Source of the DNA: Secundilactobacillus hailunensis
GTDB taxonomy: Bacteria; Bacillota; Bacilli; Lactobacillales; Lactobacillaceae
Length of the DNA stretch: 39,156 nt
Assembly (NCBI RefSeq): GCF_005405185.1
Contig: NZ_BJDO01000023.1
Span: 1-39,156, forward strand
Reading direction: 5' to 3'
Part shown: piece by piece, positions 25,539-33,647 of the stretch
Numbering within the stretch: position 1 is the first letter of the stretch
How the letters are laid out: every line of letters begins with the position of its first letter
Notes under the pieces: model-generated
What the model was told of the DNA's origin: nothing
Databases searched by the model: none
The model's input: the letters and a program-made list of their open reading frames with translations, nothing else
Position numbers and translations under genes: made by a program

Positions 25539-26906
25539 ATGGATGATAAACTCATTAAAGTTCCTGAAAAAGATAAGACATTAACGCCAGGCAAGCTGTT
25601 TTATAATTGGTTTGCTGCCAACATTGGTATCATGGGATTTGTTTACGGGGCCATGATCGTTAGTTATCATTTGTCATTTGTTCAAGCCATGATTGCCGCT
25701 TTAGTTGGGGCGCTTTCCTTTATGATTCCTGGCTGGGTTGCCATGATCGGTCAACGAGAAGGGATTACCACTTTCAAGTTGAGTCGAGCTGCGTATGGAA
25801 CTTACGGGAATAAGATTCCTAATGGGATCGCGTGGTTTAACATGGTTGGCTGGTTAGCCATTAACGTCATCACTGGAACACTATTACTGGTTTCTTTATT
25901 TAGCGTGATCCATGTTCAAAAGAACAACTTAACAACCGCAATTGCACTCATTATTTTCGGCGGACTCGTTCTGCTTTCCGGGTTGTTAAAGGAAAACACG
26001 CTTGCCAAAATTCAAACTTGGATTAGCTGGATCTTTGGGATTCTAACCGCCTTGATTTTGATCTTGTTCCTAGTTAAGGCGAACTGGAGACAGGCGATGG
26101 ATCTACCGACTGGCAGCTGGGTAACGGGCGTTCTGCCAGCCGTCAGTATCGTGGCCGCTGGTTCCGGTATTTCTTGGTCAATGGCGGCTGCCGATTGGGG
26201 TGCTTATGTCAAACCCAATACTAAACCAGCTGCTACATTTTGGAATACTGCAATGGGTGGTGCCGTTCCACTATTTGTTCTCATGGCTGGCGGGGTGCTC
26301 TTAAGTACCATTGAACCAACGTTATCCACTGCCAGTAATCCCTTTGATGTGATGTACAGTGCTTTGCCAAGTTGGATCGGGGTGATTTATTTCCTGGTGG
26401 CTGCTGGTGGGCTGATTCCGCAGTGTATCGTTTCCTTGCGCTCGGCGCGGATCAATTTGTCGACCATTGGGATCAACGTTTCCCAACGGACGTCATTGGT
26501 TATTCACGGCTTGATCGTGATTCTTATTCCAGTTTATGTATTGTTTATCTCCGGTAACTTCTTAAGTAACTTTGAGATATTTCTTAATTTCTTAGGCATC
26601 TGCCTTGCTAGTTGGGTTGCCATCTTCTTGTGCGACAGTGTCATGTTTCGTCGCAATGGTTATGATACCAAATTGATTGATCCGCAATCACCAGCTCATT
26701 ACAACTGGGGCGGCATTATTTCCTGGGTGATTGCCACCGTGACCGGATTTTTGTTCACTAATAACGCCATTTGGAACGGCCCGTTTGCTCACGGCATTTT
26801 TCGGAACAATAGTTTAGGCGTTTTCGTTTCAGCAATTTTGGCGATCATTTGCATGTTTATCGTGAAGTTATTTAAAGGCAATCAGCATGATGAGAAGGCG
26901 GCCTAA
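25539..26906 (+). CDS. NCS1-family nucleobase/nucleoside permease (CodB-like)
   Basis: This is a 455-residue membrane protein with about 12 spans, of the purine-cytosine permease (NCS1) family. LFYNWFAANIGIMGFVYGAM corresponds to TM1. GWVAMIGQREGITTFKLSRAAYG is the family's conserved first loop, and SGISWSMAAADWGAYVKP is the substrate-site helix region. NCS1 carriers import cytosine, purines, hydantoins or pyridoxine with H+ or Na+. It lies 15 nt after the glycohydrolase gene and overlaps the kinase start by 1 nt (TAATG), so the three act together. The substrate is inferred to be a nucleoside- or base-like compound processed by its neighbours. Confidence 0.9.
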   Translation: MDDKLIKVPEKDKTLTPGKLFYNWFAANIGIMGFVYGAMIVSYHLSFVQAMIAALVGALSFMIPGWVAMIGQREGITTFKLSRAAYGTYGNKIPNGIAWFNMVGWLAINVITGTLLLVSLFSVIHVQKNNLTTAIALIIFGGLVLLSGLLKENTLAKIQTWISWIFGILTALILILFLVKANWRQAMDLPTGSWVTGVLPAVSIVAAGSGISWSMAAADWGAYVKPNTKPAATFWNTAMGGAVPLFVLMAGGVLLSTIEPTLSTASNPFDVMYSALPSWIGVIYFLVAAGGLIPQCIVSLRSARINLSTIGINVSQRTSLVIHGLIVILIPVYVLFISGNFLSNFEIFLNFLGICLASWVAIFLCDSVMFRRNGYDTKLIDPQSPAHYNWGGIISWVIATVTGFLFTNNAIWNGPFAHGIFRNNSLGVFVSAILAIICMFIVKLFKGNQHDEKAA

Positions 26907-27784
26907 TGACTAAAACGTTGATATTAGGGGCCGCCTATGTTGATGTAGTGATCGATGTGCCTCAATTACCATTTTCTGGTGGCGATGTGACTGGTGATTT
27001 AAAGTCAGCTGTCGTGGGCGGTTCAGCTTTTAACGTCTATGGCGCAATGAGCTATGCTAACGCTGAGGCTGATTTATTTGTGCCCGTTGGCAAAGGGCAG
27101 TATGCCGATATTGTTCGAAATGAATTGAAAGCAAAACAGATTCCAGAATTACTTTCTGTCAACGATGCCGATAACGGCTGGGATATCTCAATGGTAGAAC
27201 CATCAGGAGAACGCAGCTTTTTAACGATTCCAGGGATAGATCAAATCTGGAAGAATGACTGGCTTGATCGGGTTGATCTAGATACTTACAAGTATTTTTA
27301 TGTTAGCGGCTATCAGATTGAAAATGAACAAACTGCCGATAGTGTTTTGAAAGCGTTATCTCATCGATCTGCTGATGCTTACCTCTTATTCGATGCATCA
27401 CCACGGATCAGTCATTTGACACCGCGCACGATTAACCAATTACTGACTAAAAATATCATTATTCATTGTAACGAAGATGAGATTGAATACTTTGGTGCTA
27501 CCGGTGATTCACTTGATGAAATCGCCCAAAAGATTTACCAGAAGACACAAAGTCCAGTCCTTTTCACTTTGGGATCAAAGGGGACGTACTACTTTGATGG
27601 CAATCAGTCGGCCATTATTCCTGGCGAAAAAGTCACAGTAGTTAATACCATTGGTGCAGGGGACACCCATTGTGGTGGCTTTCTGGCCGGATTATCTGCT
27701 GGTAAAAGTATTGCTGATTCAATTAAATTGGCTAATAAACTTGCTGCAAAAGTCGTGGCGCGCGAAAGTCCAAGTTTGCGGTAA
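26906..27784 (+). CDS. PfkB-family sugar/nucleoside kinase
   Basis: This is a 292-residue ribokinase-type kinase. GGSAFNVYGAMSYA (N-terminal signature, about 38-51) and NTIGAGDTHCGGFLAG (C-terminal signature, catalytic Asp near 253) are clear. The layout resembles pseudouridine kinases and E. coli YegV. It would phosphorylate the ribose or nucleoside released or imported by the two upstream gene products. Its ATG overlaps the permease stop by 1 nt. It is the last gene of the operon. The sugar specificity cannot be read from sequence. Confidence 0.9.
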   Translation: MTKTLILGAAYVDVVIDVPQLPFSGGDVTGDLKSAVVGGSAFNVYGAMSYANAEADLFVPVGKGQYADIVRNELKAKQIPELLSVNDADNGWDISMVEPSGERSFLTIPGIDQIWKNDWLDRVDLDTYKYFYVSGYQIENEQTADSVLKALSHRSADAYLLFDASPRISHLTPRTINQLLTKNIIIHCNEDEIEYFGATGDSLDEIAQKIYQKTQSPVLFTLGSKGTYYFDGNQSAIIPGEKVTVVNTIGAGDTHCGGFLAGLSAGKSIADSIKLANKLAAKVVARESPSLR

Positions 27785-27897
27785 TCATCACGGATGATCA
27801 GCAATCTGAAACGGGGCGCTACCAGGCCACGCAAAAAACTGCTAAGCTAACTCTGTTACGGAGTACATCATATATTGGAAGTAGGGGGAATTTAAAA

Positions 27898-28617
27898 ATG
27901 GCAAAACCAATCATTGGCATCCCAGCTGAACGCCGGCTGGTGGATGGCTCATATCTTAATAGTGTGAATCAGGGGGAAGTGGCTGCGGTGGTTAAAGCAG
28001 GTGGGGTGCCAATTTTAATTCCAACTCGCGAACCAGATCTAGCGGTACATTACAGTCAGCTGATCGATGGCCTACTATTGCCAGGTGGTGTTGATGTGGC
28101 ACCGCGTTTCTACGGTGAAGAACCACTGCCTAAAATGGCAGCTTCGGATGACCGGCTGGACGCAACTGAAATTGCGTTAACGAATCAGGCCGTGGCAGCT
28201 GGTAAACCTATCTTAGGTATCTGCCGTGGCACCCAAGTCTTAAACGTGGCGCTTGGCGGGAATCTGTACCAAGATATTGGTACGCAAGTTGATCATCAAA
28301 CTTATCAACATTCACAAAAAGTGCTGTTTGATCAAGGTACTCACTACATTGACGTGGCTGAAGGTTCCCTGCTGCAAGTTATCTTTCAAGGCCAGCAGCA
28401 CGTGTTAGTTAACAGCCTGCACCATCAAGCCATTAAAACGCCGGCACCGCAGTTGAAAGTTACCGCTAAGGCCAGCGATGGCATTATTGAATGTGTGGAG
28501 AGCAAAGATAGTAACTTGATCGTGGCGGTGCAATGGCATCCGGAGTTGATGTTTAAAGAGAATGCACTTCAGTTTGCGATTTTTGAAGATTTTATTACAC
28601 GCGTAAAAAACGCATAA
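27898..28617 (+). CDS. Class I glutamine amidotransferase-like, peptidase C26 family (second paralogue)
   Basis: This is a 239-residue PuuD-like hydrolase. GICRGTQVLN has the catalytic Cys near residue 109, and VQWHPELM has the His/Glu. LLPGGVDVAPRFYGEEP matches the same motif in the paralogue at 13994-14734, and VNSLHHQAIK is shared in type. AGGGGGAAT precedes the ATG. It is separated from the pfkB operon by 113 bases without a clear terminator, so read-through is possible. It probably cleaves gamma-glutamyl amides; the substrate is unknown. Confidence 0.9.
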   Translation: MAKPIIGIPAERRLVDGSYLNSVNQGEVAAVVKAGGVPILIPTREPDLAVHYSQLIDGLLLPGGVDVAPRFYGEEPLPKMAASDDRLDATEIALTNQAVAAGKPILGICRGTQVLNVALGGNLYQDIGTQVDHQTYQHSQKVLFDQGTHYIDVAEGSLLQVIFQGQQHVLVNSLHHQAIKTPAPQLKVTAKASDGIIECVESKDSNLIVAVQWHPELMFKENALQFAIFEDFITRVKNA

Positions 28618-28626
28618 AGTACCAGG

Positions 28627-28671
28627 AAAAGTGATTTTCGGTTAGTTTTGTTAACCGAAAGTCACTTTTTT
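28627..28671 (+). terminator. Rho-independent terminator
   Basis: AAAAGTGA..TTCGGTTA pairs with TAACCGAA..TCACTTTT, followed by more T. Confidence 0.9.
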
Positions 28672-28693
28672 AAACTAATCTATTTTTAAGTCA

Positions 28694-28762
28694 CGTAGTT
28701 AATCAGGTAACCTTGGTTAACTGATTAACTACGGGAAAAATTATTCGAATAATTCTTCCCGT
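28694..28762. repeat. Two abutting palindromes upstream of an antitoxin gene
   Basis: CGTAGTTAATCAG/CTGATTAACTACG (28694-28733) is a perfect 13-bp inverted repeat, extended inside by TAACC/GGTTA. It abuts ACGGGAA.AATTATT-CG-AATAATT.TTCCCGT (28731-28762), perfect except one pair. They lie 35-100 bases before the antitoxin start and may be its autoregulatory operators. Confidence 0.65.
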
Positions 28763-28796
28763 AACGTTCTAATAAGACTAGAAAGGACTGAGTACT

Positions 28797-29039
28797 ATGG
28801 TGAATATCATGCCGGTTTCGGAGCTGAAAAATTATGGTAAGGTTTTAGATACTGTGGGGCCGGATAAGCCGGTCTTCTTAACCAAAAATGGCTATGGCAA
28901 ATACGTTGTAGTTGATTTAGCTGACTACGAAGCTTTTGAAAAGTTCAAGAAAAGTCAAAAATTAGCTCAAATTTTGAAGCAAGCAGAAAAAAGTGGCACT
29001 CGGCCTTTAGATGAGGTTGCTGCAGAATTACTGAAGTAG
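28797..29039 (+). CDS. Antitoxin of the Phd/YefM family, apparently without a toxin
   Basis: This is an 80-residue Phd/YefM-type antitoxin. The N-terminal DNA-binding fold is seen in IMPVSELKNYGKVLD and PVFLTKNGYGKYVVVDLADYE (about 4-45). A helical C-terminus follows that would wrap a RelE/Doc toxin. GAAAGGA lies 9 nt upstream of ATG 28797. No intact toxin follows. The next bases (29045 on) read YQLVIISSAN in one frame, like the first strand of a RelE/ParE toxin, but without a start codon. Two palindromes upstream fit conditional autorepression. A stand-alone role, or cross-talk with the TA pair at 32.8 kb, is possible. Confidence 0.85.
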   Translation: MVNIMPVSELKNYGKVLDTVGPDKPVFLTKNGYGKYVVVDLADYEAFEKFKKSQKLAQILKQAEKSGTRPLDEVAAELLK

Positions 29040-29155
29040 GTCAGTATCAACTGGTTATTATTAGTAGTGCAAATAATCCCTATTTTCGCTGGTTTGCACT
29101 TTGTGCGATTATGAACGATAATGAAAGCGGTAACAAAATACAGGAGGCTTTGATT

Positions 29156-30118
29156 ATGACTAAAGTTTATTTATCAGCTCAATTACCTGATGTCGCAACT
29201 CAAACATTGGAAAAAGCGGGGTTGGATGTTAGTTCATATGATGGTGACGGTTTGATCTCACATGATGAGTTATTGAAACACGTTAGCGATGCCGACTTTT
29301 TGATCACACCGCTTTCGACAAAGGTTGATCAGGAAATTATTGATGCGGCACCAAAATTAAAGCTGATTGCCAACTTTGGTGCCGGTTTCAACAACATTGA
29401 TACCGCTTATGCCAAGCAAAAGGGCATTCCAGTAACCAACACGCCAGCGGTTTCCACTAACGCGGTGGCGGAAGTTACGATCGGCTTGATGCTGGCATTA
29501 AGTCACCGGATGGTCGAAGGCGACCATAAGATGCGTAACGAAGGGTTCCCTGGCTGGGCACCGCTGTACTTCTTGGGGCATGAAATTGCCGGCAAGACGT
29601 TAGGTATCTTTGGCTTAGGCAATATCGGTAGCGACGTTGCCCGCAAGGCGAATGCACTGGGCATGAACGTTCAGTACTACAAGCCAAACCGTCTCTCTGA
29701 CCCAGAGGAGCGTTCCATGAAAGTGACCTATAAGCCACTGGCCGACTTGATCAAGACCAGTGATTACATTACGATCAACGCACCACAGACCCCTGATACG
29801 GTCCATAAATTTGATGCGCAGGCCTTTAAAGCCATGAAGAAGACCGCTTCAATTATTAACGTTGGCCGTGGCCCAATCATTGACGAAGCAGCTTTGCTGG
29901 ACGCGTTGAAGTCGGGTGAAATTGCCAGTGCCGCTTTGGATGTTTACGAGAAGGAACCCAACGTCGATGACGGTTTCAAGTCGTTGAAGAATGTCATTTT
30001 GACACCTCACGTTGGTAACGCCACCGTTGAAGCGCGGGACGCTATGGCTAATATCGTGGCTGATAACGTCGTGTTAGTCAACAGCGGTAAAGACGCTAAA
30101 TTCGTAGTTAACAAATAA
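29156..30118 (+). CDS. D-2-hydroxyacid dehydrogenase
   Basis: This is a 320-residue NAD(P)-dependent dehydrogenase of the glyoxylate/hydroxypyruvate reductase-like group. FGAGFNNID (74-82) is in the substrate domain. GLGNIG (153-158) is the cofactor loop. Arg238 (NVGRGPIID), Glu267 (YEKEP) and His285 (TPHVGNAT) form the catalytic triad. It reduces 2-keto acids to D-2-hydroxy acids in the cytoplasm; the exact acid is unknown. I use ATG 29156 because CAGGAGG lies at 29141-29147; the same frame is open further upstream from an unrelated start at 29111. A small hairpin TTGGCA/TGCCAA follows at about 30142. Confidence 0.9.
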   Translation: MTKVYLSAQLPDVATQTLEKAGLDVSSYDGDGLISHDELLKHVSDADFLITPLSTKVDQEIIDAAPKLKLIANFGAGFNNIDTAYAKQKGIPVTNTPAVSTNAVAEVTIGLMLALSHRMVEGDHKMRNEGFPGWAPLYFLGHEIAGKTLGIFGLGNIGSDVARKANALGMNVQYYKPNRLSDPEERSMKVTYKPLADLIKTSDYITINAPQTPDTVHKFDAQAFKAMKKTASIINVGRGPIIDEAALLDALKSGEIASAALDVYEKEPNVDDGFKSLKNVILTPHVGNATVEARDAMANIVADNVVLVNSGKDAKFVVNK

Positions 30119-30167
30119 TCTTTTCAGTCTGCTCCGCGCTTTTGGCACGTTGCCAAGAAAAAGGGAC

Positions 30168-30386
30168 TTGTATTTTGAGAAAATTAAAGTACAATGAGAA
30201 CAACTTAACGTTTAACAGAGAACCGGGTAAGGCTGAAAGCCGGCACGTTAAAATGGTAGAAACACTTGGTTGCGCAACCAATATCAGCGATTAAAGGCAG
30301 TGGCATACCCACTGCAAACTTGGGTGGAACAGCGTTACGACGCCCCTTGGTACTCAGTAAGTGAGTGCCAGGGGACGCCGTTTTTG
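30168..30386 (+). promoter_or_regulatory. T-box riboswitch leader with promoter, possibly glycine-specific
   Basis: The promoter TTGTAT-N16-TACAAT (30168-30195) precedes a T-box leader. AGAGAACCGG...GGCTGAAAGCCGG is the compact Stem I top (about 30217-30242), closed by TTAACGT/ACGTTAA. TGGGTGGAACAGCG (30321-30334) is the T-box. A strong terminator CGCCCCTTGGTACTCA/TGAGTGCCAGGGGACG with TTTTT ends near 30385. The UGGA in the T-box predicts a tRNA with U at the discriminator. GGT followed by A at 30255-30257, just after the closing helix, would specify Gly. The Gly call is tentative; Thr is an alternative. Confidence 0.85.
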
Positions 30387-30407
30387 TGTTCAGAAAAGGA
30401 GTTTGTG

Positions 30408-31769
30408 ATGGAAAATAAAAATAAGAATTTATCGCGGTCGTTGCAGTCCAGACATATTCAGATGATTGCCATCGGTGGGGCTATCGGGACCGGGCTGTTT
30501 CTGGGATCTGGTAGCGCGATTCACACGTCTGGTCCGTCAATTATTTTGGCGTACATCATCGTCGGCCTGTTCTGTTTTTTTATGATGCGCGCCATCGGTG
30601 AACTACTACTGTCAGATACCACGAAGCATTCCTTTCTGGACTTTGTCAGCGTGTATCTGGGCGACCGGATGGAATTCGTGACCGGCTGGCTGTACTGGTT
30701 TTGCTGGATCAGCCTGGCTATGGCGGATTTGACCGCGACTGGGATCTACATTAAGTTCTGGTTTCCCTCGGTGCCGCAGTGGATCGCGCCATTTGTGATC
30801 TTGATCTTTCTCTACTTCACCAACCGGATCAACGTTCGGGCCTTTGGTGAAATGGAATCGTGGTTCTCGATGATCAAGGTGGCGGCCATCATTGTCCTAG
30901 TCGTCGTCGGCTTCACGCTGGCGCTGCTGCATACGCAGGTGGACGGTCAGCCGGCTTCCTTTAGTAATTTAGTTAGCCACGGCGGTTTCTTCCCAACCGG
31001 GGGCTACGGGTTTATGATGGCCTTCCAAATGGTCGTTTTCGCCTTCGTCGGCATTGAAATGGTGGGACTAACGGCTGGTGAAACCAACGACCCAGTCGCT
31101 AACCTGCCAAAAGCCATCAACAGTCTGCCGATTCGGATCGGCCTGTTCTACGTCGGTTCCATGATCGCCATTATGAGTGTCTATCCGTGGAATAAAATTA
31201 CCACCACTGCCAGCCCCTTCGTGCAAGTCTTCTCCGGAATCGGGATCGCCGGTGCTGCGGGAATCTTGAACTTCGTGGTGCTAACCGCGGCGTTATCGGC
31301 AACCAATAGCTGTTTATTCAGTACCAGCCGGACCCTGCACGCGCTGAGCTGGGGCGGTAACGCGCCCAAGGCGTTGTCTAGACTTAACAAGAGCGGTGTC
31401 CCCACCAACTCACTGAATTTTTCGGCGTTAGTTTTATTGGTCATTGTGGTGCTGAACTACTTCATGCCAGCCAGCGTCTTTGAGATGATCTCCGGGGTCT
31501 CCACCATTAACTTCGTGTTAGTCTGGGTGATCTTGATCTGGTGTCATATCCGCTACCGCCACGTTCATCCGGAAGGTGCCAGCACTTTTCGGATGCCAGG
31601 TTATCCGTTTACTGATTGGTTGAGCTTACTCTTCTTTGTTGGCGTGCTGGTGTTCTTATTGATCAACGGTTCAACGCGAGTCTCAATGATCATCTGTGTC
31701 ATCGTTTTTCTGGTCATGCTGGGGGTCTACGAGCTGATATATCGACCAAAACGGCAGCGTAATCAATAA
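30408..31769 (+). CDS. CycA-like amino acid permease (D-serine/D-alanine/glycine type)
   Basis: This is a 453-residue APC/AAT-family permease with 12 predicted spans. HIQMIAIGGAIGTGLFLGSG is the TM1 signature. GWLYWFCW, MADLTATG, RAFGEMESWFSMIKV, FAFVGIEMVGLTAGET and NFVVLTAALSATNSCLFSTSR closely follow the E. coli CycA pattern. It would import glycine, alanine, D-serine or related small amino acids with protons. An open frame reaches back to 30270, but that stretch is the T-box leader. ATG 30408 has AAAAGGAG at 30394-30401. The tentative Gly reading of the T-box agrees with the CycA resemblance. Confidence 0.9.
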   Translation: MENKNKNLSRSLQSRHIQMIAIGGAIGTGLFLGSGSAIHTSGPSIILAYIIVGLFCFFMMRAIGELLLSDTTKHSFLDFVSVYLGDRMEFVTGWLYWFCWISLAMADLTATGIYIKFWFPSVPQWIAPFVILIFLYFTNRINVRAFGEMESWFSMIKVAAIIVLVVVGFTLALLHTQVDGQPASFSNLVSHGGFFPTGGYGFMMAFQMVVFAFVGIEMVGLTAGETNDPVANLPKAINSLPIRIGLFYVGSMIAIMSVYPWNKITTTASPFVQVFSGIGIAGAAGILNFVVLTAALSATNSCLFSTSRTLHALSWGGNAPKALSRLNKSGVPTNSLNFSALVLLVIVVLNYFMPASVFEMISGVSTINFVLVWVILIWCHIRYRHVHPEGASTFRMPGYPFTDWLSLLFFVGVLVFLLINGSTRVSMIICVIVFLVMLGVYELIYRPKRQRNQ

Positions 31770-31877
31770 GTTCATTAACGCTTAACGGTTGCAAGTCAGC
31801 CGAAAAAATGCCACCATATTAAGGTGAATTCGGTCAGGATATTACTGACTTAACTGAAATCAAAGGGGTATTTTAAC

Positions 31878-32681
31878 GTGATCAAACACATTTTTTCCGA
31901 CATGGATGGGACCCTGCTTAATCAGCACGGCAAGGTTTCACCTGGTAATACGACAGCCATTCAGCAGGCTGGGATTCCGTTTACACTGGTGTCCGCCCGC
32001 TCGCCTAGACAGATGCTGGAGGCCATTCAAACGCTTAAATTGACGGCACCGCAAATTGGTTTTAACGGCGGTGTGATCTATCAGGTGAAGGCGGGTCAGC
32101 TGCAGGTCATTGAAGATGCGCCAATTGCATTTGAAGTGGTTAAGCAGGTCGTGGATCTAATGGAAGCTCATTTTCCAGATACCGGCTTTAGCCTGTTTGG
32201 CCTCACCGACTGGCAGGTCACGCACATGGATGATGGGATTGCCTTCTTCCAAGAAGATATGCCGCAAAAGCCCACGGTGCTGGACCCAGTATTCTGGGAG
32301 CAGCCGGAACCAATCTATAAAATCACCTTTTGTGTGTTGAAGCACGACGTCATGGATGGCATCGTGAAGCTGCTGCAGGCAGCTAAACTGCCAGGCGTGG
32401 CAATGCAAAAATCCAGCGATATTTATCTGGACATCACAGCTATTGCCGCCAAGAAATCACGGGGCGTGAACTACATCGCGAAACGCGAACAGCTAGATTT
32501 GAGTGAAACTGCCGCCTTTGGTGACGGTCCGAACGATATTCCCATGTTAAAACTGGTGGGAATGCCGATCGTTATGGGCAATGGCCTGCCAGAGGTTAAG
32601 CAGGTTGCCCGCTACCTGACCGCCGATAATGCGCATGACGGTGTGGGTCGGGGGATTGAGAAGTTTGTGTTAGGTGAATAG
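31878..32681 (+). CDS. Cof-type HAD phosphatase
   Basis: This is a 267-residue HAD-superfamily IIB phosphatase (Cof/YidA-like) acting on sugar phosphates, FMN or similar small phosphoesters. Motif I is DMDGTLL (Asp8, Asp10), with VSARSPRQM as motif II and FGDGPNDIPML as motif IV. The lysine of motif III is in AAKKSRGVN. The cap domain lies between. The start is GTG 31878 with AAAGGGG upstream. A terminator follows at 32694-32735. The last 259 bases recur in decayed form at 34121-34378. Confidence 0.92.
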   Translation: MIKHIFSDMDGTLLNQHGKVSPGNTTAIQQAGIPFTLVSARSPRQMLEAIQTLKLTAPQIGFNGGVIYQVKAGQLQVIEDAPIAFEVVKQVVDLMEAHFPDTGFSLFGLTDWQVTHMDDGIAFFQEDMPQKPTVLDPVFWEQPEPIYKITFCVLKHDVMDGIVKLLQAAKLPGVAMQKSSDIYLDITAIAAKKSRGVNYIAKREQLDLSETAAFGDGPNDIPMLKLVGMPIVMGNGLPEVKQVARYLTADNAHDGVGRGIEKFVLGE

Positions 32682-32693
32682 AGAATATGAAAG

Positions 32694-32735
32694 AGGCGTG
32701 ATGACGATTGATTGGTAATCGTGATCACGCCTTTT
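32694..32735 (+). terminator. Rho-independent terminator of the HAD gene
   Basis: GGCGTGATGACGATT pairs with AATCGTGATCACGCC (one mismatch), then TTTT. Confidence 0.88.
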
Positions 32736-32782
32736 AATTGTATGACTCAAACAAATCACATTCCTTTGCAACTCGATCAGTT

Positions 32783-32802
32783 TGTAATACAATGTAATAC
32801 AG
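32783..32802 (+). promoter_or_regulatory. Direct repeat in the toxin-antitoxin promoter
   Basis: TGTAATACAA is followed directly by TGTAATACAG, a 10-bp tandem repeat that contains TAATAC -10-like hexamers. It lies just before the ribosome binding site AAAGGGG. One helical turn spacing fits cooperative binding of a ribbon-helix-helix antitoxin. Confidence 0.55.
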
Positions 32803-32818
32803 AAAGGGGCGATTGCTC

Positions 32819-33058
32819 ATGGCAATGATTACTGTTCGTGTCAGCGACTCCGAAAAAGAATGGTTGCAGTATATGGCGGATTTCTATGGCATCACGCTGT
32901 CAGACCTAGTGAAGAAATATTCGATGGAACAACTGGAAGATGAATATGATAAACAGGTTGCCCAGGTCGCTTATAAACGTTACCAAGAGAGCGGTAAAGA
33001 AACGTATTCAATGGCAGAAGTTTTCCGTAAATTTGGCGGGATAGATGATGACCTATAG
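32819..33058 (+). CDS. RelB-like antitoxin (ribbon-helix-helix, DUF6290 type)
   Basis: This is a 79-residue antitoxin. MAMITVRVSDSEKEWLQYMADFYG is a ribbon-helix-helix DNA-binding start. GITLSDLVKKYSMEQLEDEYD continues into the second helix, and an acidic helical tail binds the toxin. I use ATG 32819, 9 nt after AAAGGGG; the TTG at 32813 is too close. The 3' end overlaps the toxin start, the normal order for relBE-type modules. It should repress its own promoter at the tandem TGTAATACA repeat. Confidence 0.88.
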   Translation: MAMITVRVSDSEKEWLQYMADFYGITLSDLVKKYSMEQLEDEYDKQVAQVAYKRYQESGKETYSMAEVFRKFGGIDDDL

Positions 33059-33317
33059 ACTGGAATTTTCCAAAGATGCGATGAAACAGCTTGGAAAAAT
33101 GGATCAACATCAGGCACAGCTCATCACCCAGTGGTTATATGCTAATATTGATGGCATTGAAGATCCGAGGACTAAAGGGAAGGGCTTAGAAGCCAACTTA
33201 AGTGGTCTTTGGCGGTATCGCATCGGTAACTACCGCGTCATCAGTGTCATTGAGGATGATCAGCTAGTTGTACTGGCGATTTCTGTTGGGCATCGGCGAG
33301 ACGTGTATCGTTTTTAG
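33045..33317 (+). CDS. RelE/StbE-type toxin
   Basis: This is a 90-residue RelE-superfamily toxin, likely a ribosome-dependent mRNA endonuclease. YRLEFSKDAMKQLGKMD is the first strand-helix unit. GLWRYRIGNYRVISVIEDDQLVVLAISVGHRRDVYRF is the conserved C-terminal sheet with the basic and aromatic residues (Arg, His, Tyr) typical of the active site. Two ATG codons (33045, 33048) lie inside the antitoxin end, giving a 14- or 11-base overlap and coupled translation. A terminator follows at 33332. The module seems intact. Confidence 0.92.
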   Translation: MMTYRLEFSKDAMKQLGKMDQHQAQLITQWLYANIDGIEDPRTKGKGLEANLSGLWRYRIGNYRVISVIEDDQLVVLAISVGHRRDVYRF

Positions 33318-33331
33318 ATTACGAGTAACTT

Positions 33332-33371
33332 AAAAGACCAGCCAACGTATAAATACGTTGACCGGCCTTTT
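33332..33371 (+). terminator. Rho-independent terminator of the TA operon
   Basis: AAAAG..CC..AACGTA pairs with TACGTT..GG..CTTTT with small internal loops. The following 200 bases to 33574 hold no gene that I can see. Confidence 0.7.
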
Positions 33372-33574
33372 CAATAACTAACGTTCACCTGAGTTTCTTG
33401 AAGATCAACAACTCATCACCCAAGTAAATTCATGGTCGATTCTTGAGAAATCAACTAGTTTTAAGCGATTTACTAACATTAATTGCGTGTTTGATTCTCT
33501 TAATGTATTGGAATAATAAGTGACAGGGTGGTTTAAAGGACCAGATTAAACTTTGGCTGAACATCAGTTATCGA

Positions 33575-33612
33575 AAAAAACACTTCCAAATTGCAATTGG
33601 GAGTGTTTTTTC
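33575..33612. terminator. Terminator of the DUF1883 gene
   Basis: AACACT.CCAA.T/A.TTGG.AGTGTT has T-runs on both strands. On the - strand it follows the DUF1883 gene. Confidence 0.75.
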
Positions 33613-33647
33613 ATTTGTTTTAACAAAATAATGAACCCGTAAAAAAA

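Noticed and set aside
30270-30407. Upstream extension of the CycA-like reading frame
   Set aside because: It falls inside the T-box leader; ATG 30408 has a proper AAAAGGAG site.
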